Assembly: GCF_018200035.1 (NCBI RefSeq)
Contig: NZ_CP073581.1
Location: forward strand, 926,501-990,500
DNA: 64,000 bases
Direction: 5' to 3'
Origin: Sulfitobacter albidus
GTDB lineage: Bacteria > Pseudomonadota > Alphaproteobacteria > Rhodobacterales > Rhodobacteraceae
In this document: piece after piece, positions 17,596-24,801 of the stretch
Layout: each line of letters begins with the position of its first letter
How positions within the stretch are numbered: the first letter of the stretch is position 1
Program-made: the position numbers and the translations under genes
The notes under the pieces: model-generated
Databases searched by the model: none
What the model saw: only the letters and a program-made list of their open reading frames with translations
Told to the model about the DNA's origin: nothing

Positions 17596-18597
17596 ATGCA
17601 ATTGAATCAAAACGCCCGCCTGTCCGTGGCCCCCATGATGGACTGGACCGACCGGCACTGTCGCTATCTTCACCGGTTGATGAGCGCGCATACGCTTCTC
17701 TACACCGAAATGGTGACCGCGCCGGCCCTTGTGCGCGGGGGGGCGCTGCATTTGCTTGATCACCACCCCGCCGAGCATCCGGCGGCCTTGCAACTGGGCG
17801 GCTCCGATCCACATGAATTGGCGCAAGCCGCACGGCTGGGCGCGCGGGCGGGCTATGGGGAGATCAATCTCAACGTAGGTTGCCCGTCCGACCGGGTGCA
17901 ATCGGGCGCGTTTGGCGCGGTGCTGATGAAGGACGCGGCGCTGGTCGCGCGCTGCGTGTCCGAGATGATCCACGCAACCGATGCCGAGATCACCGTGAAA
18001 TGCCGCATCGGCGTGGACGACCAAGACCCCGAAACCGTACTGCCCGAATTTCTGGCCCAGATCATTGCCGCCGGTGTGACCCGGGTGACGATCCACGCGC
18101 GCAAGGCGTGGCTTGACGGGCTGAGTCCCAAGGAAAATCGCGATATTCCCCCGCTCGACTACCCGCTCGTACACCGGATGAAAGAGCTGTTTCCAAATCT
18201 GCATCTGTCGATCAACGGTGGGATTACCTCGCTGGATCAGGCGCAGGCGTTTCTGGGCGGCGGGCTGGACGGGGTGATGATCGGGCGGGCGGCCTATCAC
18301 CAGCCCGCCGACATTCTTTGTGCGGCGGATGCGCGGATCTTTGGCGACGGACCCGTCACCACCGCCGAGGACACCGTGCACGCCATGCTCCCCTATATCG
18401 AGGCGCATGTGGCCGAGGGCGGCAAGCTGGGCCAGATCACGCGGCACATGCTGGGCCTGTTTGCCGGTCGCCCCGGTGCGCGCGGCTGGCGGCGGGTGCT
18501 GTCGGAGGGCGCGCATCGTCCCGGCGCCGGCACCGATCTGGTGCTGGAGGCGCTGGCAGAGGTCACCGCACTGGATGCCAGCCCCGCGCCCGTGTAA
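17596..18597 (+). CDS. dusA: tRNA-dihydrouridine synthase DusA
   Basis: 333 residues of the Dus FMN TIM barrel. VAPMMDWTDRHCRY opens the domain, as in DusA, and the catalytic cysteine lies in NVGCPSDRVQSGAFGAVLM. Further landmarks are TVKCRIGVD, HARKAWLDGLSPKENR and SINGGI. DusA reduces uridines 20 and 20a in the tRNA D-loop. The reading frame is open upstream, but the ATG at 17596 gives the family-typical short N-terminus. It stands alone ahead of the TauE/SafE gene. Confidence 0.92.
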   Translation: MQLNQNARLSVAPMMDWTDRHCRYLHRLMSAHTLLYTEMVTAPALVRGGALHLLDHHPAEHPAALQLGGSDPHELAQAARLGARAGYGEINLNVGCPSDRVQSGAFGAVLMKDAALVARCVSEMIHATDAEITVKCRIGVDDQDPETVLPEFLAQIIAAGVTRVTIHARKAWLDGLSPKENRDIPPLDYPLVHRMKELFPNLHLSINGGITSLDQAQAFLGGGLDGVMIGRAAYHQPADILCAADARIFGDGPVTTAEDTVHAMLPYIEAHVAEGGKLGQITRHMLGLFAGRPGARGWRRVLSEGAHRPGAGTDLVLEALAEVTALDASPAPV

Positions 18598-18624
18598 AGA
18601 GCCGCAAACCTTTAGGAGAGTGCC

Positions 18625-19449
18625 ATGCCCGAGACGATGCTGCTGATCCAGATGGGGGTGATGCTCTTGGTCATCGGGGCCTTTGCCGGCGTGCTGGCAG
18701 GGCTGCTGGGCGTGGGCGGTGGCATCGTATTGGTGCCCGCATTTTTCTACGCCTTCCAGACGCTTGGTTATGGTGGGGCGGACCTGATGCAGATGTGTCT
18801 GGCGACGTCGCTGGCGACGATCATCGTGACCTCCGTGCGTTCGGTGATGAGCCATAATAGAAAGGGCGCGGTCGATTGGGAGATCCTGCGCGCCTGGGCG
18901 CCCGGCATCGTGATCGGCGCCGTTATCGGGATGCTGGTGGTGGCACAGCTGCGCTCGACCACGTTGCAGGCGATCTTCGGGGTGCTGGCACTGGTCGTCG
19001 GGCTCTACATGGGATTTGGGCGCAGCGACTGGCGGCTGGGGGCGGCCATGCCGCGCGGCCCGCTGCGCGCCGCGCTGTCGCCTGCCGTGGGGTTCCTGTC
19101 GGTGCTGATGGGCATCGGGGGGGGCAGCTTTGGCGTGCCGTTGATGAGCCTTTACGCCGTCCCCATCCACCGCGCGGTTGCAACGGCGGCGGGGTTTGGC
19201 GTGCTGATCGCGGTTCCTGCGGTTATCGGTTTCCTGCTCACCCCGCTTGATCCCGCAACGCGCCCGCCCTTCACGTTGGGCGCGGTCAACGGGGTGGCCT
19301 TTGTGCTGGTGATCGCGATGACGCTGATCACGGCGCCCTATGGCGCGCGGCTGGCCCATGCGATGGACCCCAAACCGCTCAAACGGGTGTTTGCGGTGTT
19401 CCTGATCCTCGTGGCGCTGAACATGCTGCGCAAAGCGCTGTGGGGATGA
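18625..19449 (+). CDS. TauE/SafE family sulfite/anion exporter
   Basis: 274 residues with about eight membrane helices and the duplicated glycine-rich motif of the family: GLLGVGGGIVLVPAFF near the N-terminus and MGIGGGSFGVPLMS mid-protein. Family members move sulfite, sulfoacetate or other small anions across the inner membrane; the substrate is not evident here. An AGGAGAG site precedes the ATG. Its run of eight Gs (19117-19124) is in frame, which is useful when judging the frameshifts elsewhere. The stop overlaps the next ATG (ATGA). Confidence 0.88.
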   Translation: MPETMLLIQMGVMLLVIGAFAGVLAGLLGVGGGIVLVPAFFYAFQTLGYGGADLMQMCLATSLATIIVTSVRSVMSHNRKGAVDWEILRAWAPGIVIGAVIGMLVVAQLRSTTLQAIFGVLALVVGLYMGFGRSDWRLGAAMPRGPLRAALSPAVGFLSVLMGIGGGSFGVPLMSLYAVPIHRAVATAAGFGVLIAVPAVIGFLLTPLDPATRPPFTLGAVNGVAFVLVIAMTLITAPYGARLAHAMDPKPLKRVFAVFLILVALNMLRKALWG

Positions 19450-20204
19450 GGGCAGAGGGCTTTGTCCTCTATCCGCACGACCCTTCTGTGGCGCGCTGGG
19501 CGCAGGCGGCAGGGCGGGTGGCCCGGCGCATCGCGCGCGATCCCGCGTGGCACGGACCCGACAATCTGAGGCACGGGGGCACGTGGTTCGTCGGCGTGGA
19601 TGCGCTGCCCAACGCGTCGGATGGTGCCATCGACGGGGTGCCGCTGCTGGGGCCCTGGCGCGGCGCCGTGCCCGACATCCCACTGCACCCCGCACAGCTG
19701 TCGATCGTCTATCCCGGTTACCCGCAACAGGACGCGGGCGAGAGCGACGCCAACCACCGCTTTCGCCGCGACAGGATGGCCGCGCACGTGGATGGGTTGC
19801 TGCCCATCGGCCCGCAGCGCCGCCGTTTTGCGCGGGAATTTCACGCCTACATCCTCGCGCTGCCGCTGACGGACGTTCGGGCTGCGGCGACAGTGGTCTG
19901 GCCCGGCAGCCAGCGGATCATGCAGACCGCCCTGCAAGAGGCGGTTGGGGCGCGCCCGGTCGCGCAGGTTGACCTGACCGACGCGTATCAGGCCGCGCGG
20001 CGTGAGGTATTCGCCTCGATTGATCCGGTCCGGTTATTGATCGGACCGGGCCAAAGCGCCCTGCTGCACCGCTTCCTGCTGCACGGCACGGCGCCTTGGG
20101 AAAATCGGATCGCGGACAAGGCCGGCCATGGCCGCATGACTGCCTTCTTGCGCCCCGAGATGCCCGGCGGCGGATCGGATTGGCTGGCCAGCGACCCCGT
20201 GTGA
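19446..20204 (+). CDS. Conserved unknown, possible 2-oxoglutarate/Fe(II) oxygenase fold
   Basis: 252 residues, soluble, no signal peptide. An HVD triad (in MAAHVDGLLP) followed about 110 residues later by LLHRFLLHGTAPWE and then GRMTAFLRPEM is the HxD...H...R order of Fe(II)/2-oxoglutarate oxygenases. I offer this as a fold guess, not an assignment. The ATG is embedded in the stop of the TauE/SafE gene, so the two are translated together. I do not recognise a named family. Confidence 0.6.
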   Translation: MRAEGFVLYPHDPSVARWAQAAGRVARRIARDPAWHGPDNLRHGGTWFVGVDALPNASDGAIDGVPLLGPWRGAVPDIPLHPAQLSIVYPGYPQQDAGESDANHRFRRDRMAAHVDGLLPIGPQRRRFAREFHAYILALPLTDVRAAATVVWPGSQRIMQTALQEAVGARPVAQVDLTDAYQAARREVFASIDPVRLLIGPGQSALLHRFLLHGTAPWENRIADKAGHGRMTAFLRPEMPGGGSDWLASDPV

Positions 20205-20312
20205 TGCCGTTTCGCCATGGCACACAATAAACTTGGACGCGCCATATTGTTGCCACGGCCCCGGGCGAGCATCATCCCCGGAGATCTCCGTCAAAGAGGG
20301 ATCACCGGAAAG

Positions 20313-20555
20313 ATGAGGCAGAGCATGAAACAGGTCATTACCGGACCCTACGGGTTGATCGCCTACCACGCGCCACGACAGGCGGCGGCGTGCTATCCTG
20401 CGCTCAATATCCCCGATTGCGGGTTTGCGCGCGGGCAGGAGAGTGCGGCAGCGAACAGCCCATCGGCGCCGGGCGTGGTGCAGTTGCCCCGCCGTCGGCG
20501 CGCTCGGGCGGCGGTAGAGTTGTTCGGAACGCCGGGCAGGCGCGGCGAAAGCTAG
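20313..20555 (+). CDS. Small possible ORF, unknown
   Basis: An open frame of about 80 codons (ATG at 20313, or 20335 after GAGG) with a basic, proline- and arginine-rich C-terminus. It ends tail-to-tail with the DUF1289 gene, sharing the stop region. I see no domain. It may be spurious, since GC-rich DNA carries many such frames. Without it, 20205-20551 is empty. Confidence 0.25.
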   Translation: MRQSMKQVITGPYGLIAYHAPRQAAACYPALNIPDCGFARGQESAAANSPSAPGVVQLPRRRRARAAVELFGTPGRRGES

Positions 20556-20788
20556 GAGCGGTCGGCCAATCGCGCCGCGCGCCCGCCGCGGCGCACCTTG
20601 AAGGCATCGGCGCGCGCCGGCAGATCATCCATCACTGCGCGGCGCGCCTCGGGTGTCATGCGCGACCATGCACCGATTTCGTCGATGGAGCGTAGACATC
20701 CCGTGCACAGGCGCGCCTGCGGGTGCACCACGCAGATCTTGATGCAGGGGCTTTCGATCTCGTTGCGCTTCCAGACCTGATCGCTCAT
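20552..20788 (-). CDS. DUF1289 domain protein
   Basis: 78 residues with the cysteine pattern of DUF1289: SPCIKICVVHP, then LCTGCLRSIDEI, then WSRMTPEARRAVM. The cysteines suggest a small metal or Fe-S site. The function of the family is unknown. It lies 20 bases downstream of ruvX on the same strand and is probably cotranscribed with ccmI and ruvX. Confidence 0.88.
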   Translation of the reverse strand: MSDQVWKRNEIESPCIKICVVHPQARLCTGCLRSIDEIGAWSRMTPEARRAVMDDLPARADAFKVRRGGRAARLADRS

Positions 20789-20808
20789 CTCATTTCCATT
20801 CTCATTTC

Positions 20809-21282
20809 TCAGGAGCGCAGCACGCGCAGACGGTCCAACACCCCTTGCAGGATATAGCCGGCCGCGACGTGGTCGATCACTTCAGCGCGACGCTTTCGGG
20901 TCGTATCCGCCTCCAGCAGGGCGCGTTCCGCTGCGACGGTGGACAAACGCTCGTCCCAGAACGTGATCGGCAGATCCGGGTGCAGGCGTTCGAAGTTGCG
21001 CGCGAACGCCCGTGTCGACTGGCAGCGCGGCCCTTCGGATCCGTCCATGTTCAGCGGCAGGCCCAGCACCACACCGGCGACGCGCCGCTCTGCGATGATC
21101 TCGCCCAGCCGCGCGGCGTCCAGGGTGAATTTGCGGCGCTTTACCGTTTCCATCGGTGTCGCGACAGACAGCAGGCTGTCGGAGACAGCGACGCCGATGG
21201 TCTTCTCGCCCAGATCCAGCCCGATCAGCGCGCGCATGGGCGGCAGGGCCGCTGCCAGCTCGGGGATGCCGGGCAGGATCAA
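20809..21282 (-). CDS. ruvX: RuvX/YqgF, pre-16S rRNA nuclease (Holliday-junction-resolvase fold)
   Basis: The RNase H-like fold is clear: GLDLGEKTIGVAVSD, LGLPLNMDGSEGPR, FWDERLST and the terminal IDHVAAGYILQ hold the expected acidic residues. The ATG at 21237 gives 142 residues. The TTG at 21282 overlaps the ccmI stop (TTGA) and adds IPELAAALPPM, an extension I recall from other Rhodobacteraceae RuvX proteins, giving 157 residues; I prefer that start. YqgF matures 16S rRNA 5' ends in E. coli. Confidence 0.88.
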   Translation of the reverse strand: MILPGIPELAAALPPMRALIGLDLGEKTIGVAVSDSLLSVATPMETVKRRKFTLDAARLGEIIAERRVAGVVLGLPLNMDGSEGPRCQSTRAFARNFERLHPDLPITFWDERLSTVAAERALLEADTTRKRRAEVIDHVAAGYILQGVLDRLRVLRS

Positions 21283-22505
21283 TCGACCACACCCGCGTCC
21301 TGGCCCGCGCGATTGATCAGGTCGATCGCTTGCGGGTTGCCCGCAAACACCTCCAAGGCATTGGCATGGATGGCCTGTGCCTGTTGCCAGCGCCCCAGCA
21401 CGCCCAGTGACGAGATCAGGCGCGCCCAATCGGTCGCGGGTCCGCCCTCTGTCGCGAGGCGGTTCGACAAGCCCTCGACCATGGATCCGATCATCTCCAT
21501 CCGCTCCTGCGGGCTCATGTCCTGTGCGGCGGCGATGTCGTCCTCCGACGGGCCGGGCGCGCCTGAGCCTATCGACGGAATGGCGTAGCGCACGCCGGCC
21601 AGATCCGCCATCTCTTCGATCTGCGCGAGGATCGGCGGGATCCATGGCGCGTCCTCGGGGCCCTCGCGCAGAAGCGCATCCCAGATGCGGAACGCCTGAT
21701 CCGGCCGCCCCGTCTGCGACAGCATCAGGCCGATGTAATAGCGCGCGGTGCCATTGCGGCGATCCTGTGCGAGGGCCGCGCGCAGGGGCATTTCTGCCTC
21801 GGGCGAGACATAGCCGCCGGCCGCCAGCACCTGAAGCTCGCCCAGCTCGGCCAGCTCGGTCGCGCTGACGTCCTCACCGCGCAGGGCCACCACCCGCAAT
21901 TGCGCATCGCGCGCGGCGGCAAAATTGCCGATCCGCCGTTCCTGCTGCATCAGCAGCGTGTGGCCCTGCAGATCATTTGGACGCCCGGCCACGGTGCTGC
22001 GCAGCTGGTCAAGCAGACGGGCGTAGTCCTCGCCCAAATCCTCGGGCGGGGCAAAGGGGGGCAGGGAGCGTTCGGCGACCTCTTGGGCCGGGCGCGACGT
22101 GCGTACCTCTTCGGCAAAGGCGATACGGTCCGCGAGGGCCATGTCGCCATAGCCCGGCGCACCGAGGCGCAGATAGGCGCCCAGACTGCCAAGCACCCCG
22201 ATCAGCACGACGACGACGGCAACGACCGCGGGCGCGCGTCCCGTGCGGATCTCTTCGCCGCGCGCGGCGCGGTCGGCGGCGATCAGGCGGCGGGCTATTT
22301 CGGCGTGCACACGTTCCGCATCCGCAGGCTCGATCACGCCGCGCGCAACGTCGCGGTCCACCTCATCCAGCTGCGCGCGGTAGACGGCCACATCGGAGGC
22401 CGCGCGCGTCGCACCCGGCGTGTCGCGACCGCGCAAGAGTGCGCGCAGCAGGATTGCGGCAACCAGCGCAGTGATGACGGCCACGGTGGCCCAGAACACG
22501 AACAT
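21279..22505 (-). CDS. ccmI: c-type cytochrome biogenesis protein CcmI
   Basis: 408 residues. An N-terminal membrane helix (FVFWATVAVITALVAAILL) is followed by a cytoplasmic region with YRAQLDEVDRDVARGVI typical of CcmI. A second helix (VVAVVVVLIGVLGSLGAYL, about 90-110) leads into a periplasmic TPR-rich part that chaperones apocytochrome c for heme ligation. The true start is the ATG at 22505; a longer frame upstream lacks the family N-terminus. It is unlinked to ccmABCDG at 51-54 kb, and its stop overlaps ruvX. Confidence 0.9.
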   Translation of the reverse strand: MFVFWATVAVITALVAAILLRALLRGRDTPGATRAASDVAVYRAQLDEVDRDVARGVIEPADAERVHAEIARRLIAADRAARGEEIRTGRAPAVVAVVVVLIGVLGSLGAYLRLGAPGYGDMALADRIAFAEEVRTSRPAQEVAERSLPPFAPPEDLGEDYARLLDQLRSTVAGRPNDLQGHTLLMQQERRIGNFAAARDAQLRVVALRGEDVSATELAELGELQVLAAGGYVSPEAEMPLRAALAQDRRNGTARYYIGLMLSQTGRPDQAFRIWDALLREGPEDAPWIPPILAQIEEMADLAGVRYAIPSIGSGAPGPSEDDIAAAQDMSPQERMEMIGSMVEGLSNRLATEGGPATDWARLISSLGVLGRWQQAQAIHANALEVFAGNPQAIDLINRAGQDAGVVD

Positions 22506-22737
22506 GCCTGTCTCCCTCAACTGGATCTGATCTAGTCGCTTGCGTCGGCCTGCAAAAGGCCCAAAAGACCGGCCCGCGACGAATGGACACCGCCACAGGC
22601 TCCCCCCTTGCGGGGCATGTCGCAAAATTGATACGGAGTGCCGCGCGGAGTATCCTCTTTTCCGGCCACTCCCCCATGAAGAACCCAGCGCCGCCAGCCC
22701 GCGCCGAATCCACGCCAGCCAATCCCGGGGACGTCAG

Positions 22738-23982
22738 ATGAGAAAATACTCTGCCTTTGCCATCGCACGCGAAGCGATGCGCCATCACACCGGCTGGACC
22801 CGCGCATGGCGCGATGCAGCGCCCAAGAAACGCTATGACGTGATTATCATTGGCGCCGGTGGCCACGGGCTTGCGACGGCCTACTACCTTGGCAAGAATT
22901 TCGGCATCACCAACGTCGCCATCCTTGAAAAAGGGTGGCTGGGCGGCGGCAATACCGGTCGTAACACCACCATCATCCGCTCGAACTACCTGCAGGACCC
23001 CTCGGCCGCGATCTACGAGAAATCCCGCAGCCTGTACGAGACGATGAGCCAGGATCTCAACTACAACGTCATGTTCTCCCCGCGCGGGGTCATCATGCTG
23101 GCGCAGACCGAACATGAGGTGCGCGGCTACAAGCGCACGGCCCACGCCAACGCGCTGCAGGGTGTGACGACCGAATTCATCGGCCCGCAAAAGGTCAAGG
23201 AGCTGTGTCCGATCATCAACCTCGACGGGCCGCGCTACCCGGTTCTGGGCGGGCTCTGGCAGGCGCGCGGCGGCACCGCGCGCCATGATGCGGTGGCCTG
23301 GGGCTACGCGCGCGCGTGCTCTGACATGGGCATGGACGTGATCCAGCGCTGCGAAGTCACCGGTATCACGCGCGACGGGGGCAAGGTCACGGGGGTGAGC
23401 ACCAACCGTGGCGACATCGGCTGTGACAAGCTCGGGATCGTAGTGGCGGGTCACTCCGGGCACCTGGCGGATATGGCGGGCTTCCGTCTGCCCATCGAAT
23501 CCGTGGCGCTTCAGGCGCTGGTGTCAGAGCCGATCAAACCCTGCATGGATGTGGTCGTGATGGCCAACACCGTGCACGGCTACATGAGCCAGTCCGACAA
23601 GGGCGAGATGGTCATTGGCGGCGGCACGGACGGCTATAACAACTACACCCAGCGCGGATCGTTTCACCACATCGAGGAAACCGTGCGCGCGCTGGTCGAG
23701 ACCTTCCCGATGGTGTCGCGCCTCAAAATGCTGCGCCAGTGGGGCGGTATCGTGGACGTGACCGGCGACCGCTCCCCGATCCTCAGCAAAACGCCGGTGG
23801 AGGGTGTCTTCATCAACTGCGGCTGGGGCACCGGCGGGTTCAAGGCGATCCCCGGCTCCGGCTGGGCCATGGCAGAGCTGATGGCCAAGGGCTATTCGCC
23901 GCTCACCGACGCCTTCGGGCTGGAACGGTTTACCGAAGGCCGCTTCATCGACGAGAGCGTGGCGGCGGGGGTGGCGCACTGA
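22738..23982 (+). CDS. soxB: Heterotetrameric sarcosine oxidase, beta subunit
   Basis: 414 residues, a DAO-type FAD protein with IIIGAGGHGLATAYYLG (residues about 36-52) as the dinucleotide loop and GNTGRNTTIIRSNYL after it. GWGTGGFKAIPGSG at the C-terminal end closes the FAD site. It carries the sarcosine-demethylating flavin of the alpha-beta-gamma-delta complex, which yields glycine, peroxide and a folate-bound C1 unit. First gene of the operon; a small unrelated gene separates it from soxD. Confidence 0.95.
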   Translation: MRKYSAFAIAREAMRHHTGWTRAWRDAAPKKRYDVIIIGAGGHGLATAYYLGKNFGITNVAILEKGWLGGGNTGRNTTIIRSNYLQDPSAAIYEKSRSLYETMSQDLNYNVMFSPRGVIMLAQTEHEVRGYKRTAHANALQGVTTEFIGPQKVKELCPIINLDGPRYPVLGGLWQARGGTARHDAVAWGYARACSDMGMDVIQRCEVTGITRDGGKVTGVSTNRGDIGCDKLGIVVAGHSGHLADMAGFRLPIESVALQALVSEPIKPCMDVVVMANTVHGYMSQSDKGEMVIGGGTDGYNNYTQRGSFHHIEETVRALVETFPMVSRLKMLRQWGGIVDVTGDRSPILSKTPVEGVFINCGWGTGGFKAIPGSGWAMAELMAKGYSPLTDAFGLERFTEGRFIDESVAAGVAH

Positions 23983-24073
23983 TGCGGTTTGAAATCACAT
24001 CTTGCACGCGGAACAACTTTGACGGCTCGGGGGTTTCATCAGCAAACGCGCCCAGTCAAAAAAGGATTTCTGC

Positions 24074-24376
24074 ATGGCCGACGAACAAAAACCCGTTGTC
24101 GAACGTCACACGACCACAACCACCACGACAAACGGCGGTGGAGGGCTTGCCTTTATCGTCGGCATCCTCGTCGTTGTTGTCGCGGGTCTGGCGTATTTTG
24201 TCTTTAGCGGTGCATCCGGCGGCGGTGACAGTGCCGACGGCGGATCCGGCAACGTCAGCGTCACGGTCGAAGGTGGCGGTGACGCCGTCGAAAGCGCGGG
24301 CGACGCTGTCGAGAGCGCCGGCGATGCCGTCGAAGGTGCGGCGGACGCTGTCGAAGGCGCTGCCGAAACCGAGTAA
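24074..24376 (+). CDS. Small single-pass membrane protein with GDAVES repeats, inside the sox operon
   Basis: 100 residues. A short cytoplasmic start with a run of threonines is followed by one membrane helix (LAFIVGILVVVVAGLAYFVF, about 25-44) and a glycine/serine tail. The tail ends in four tandem units of GDAVES or ADAVEG, highly acidic and alanine-rich, with helical periodicity. An AAGGA site precedes the ATG. It is not a sarcosine oxidase subunit and I recognise no family. The repeated DNA (GACGCTGTCGAAAGC-type units) suggests recent slippage expansion. Confidence 0.7.
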   Translation: MADEQKPVVERHTTTTTTTNGGGGLAFIVGILVVVVAGLAYFVFSGASGGGDSADGGSGNVSVTVEGGGDAVESAGDAVESAGDAVEGAADAVEGAAETE

Positions 24377-24463
24377 TATCACTCTCCACTATGACAGAAC
24401 GCAGGTCGGCGCCCTCCGGGGCGTCGGCCTTGTCGTGTTTGCGAGCATGAAAGGCGCGGCACC

Positions 24464-24801
24464 ATGCTGATCGTTACCTGCCCCAACTGCGGCGTGACCG
24501 CCGAGGAAACCGAATTCCACGCCCATGGCGAGGCACATATCACGCGCCACACGGTCGGCGCCTCAGATGACCAGATGGAAGAATATCTGTTCATGCGCAA
24601 AAACCCCAAAGGGGTGCATTTTGAACGCTGGCGGCACCAATACGGCTGCGGGAAGTGGTTCCATATGGCGCGCGATACCATGACGCTTGAGGTGTTCGGC
24701 ACCTACAGCGCGCAGACCTACGGACCCCCGAGGATCTGCTGACCCACATCGACAACCGCCGCCCCGGCTGGCGCGACAGCGCCGAGGAGTCCCGGACATG
24801 A
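24464..24801 (+). CDS. soxD: Sarcosine oxidase, delta subunit (frame broken near the 3' end)
   Basis: As read, the protein stops after 92 residues. The core is intact: zinc ligands Cys6, Cys9, His58 and Cys62, with the HYGCGKWFH-type segment reading HQYGCGKWFH. After YSAQTYGPP the frame ends at 24742. Adding one C to the five-C run 24725-24729 extends it as EDLLTHIDNRRPGWRDSAEE and ends in a TGA overlapping the soxA ATG (ATGA), the coupling expected in this operon. I therefore read the gene to 24801, about 112 residues. A base-call error is the likely cause. Confidence 0.85.

Noticed and set aside
17482..19695. A 737-codon open frame on the minus strand
   Set aside because: It lies opposite dusA and the TauE/SafE gene, is dominated by His, Arg, Gln and Gly, and has no domain: a GC-rich mirror frame.
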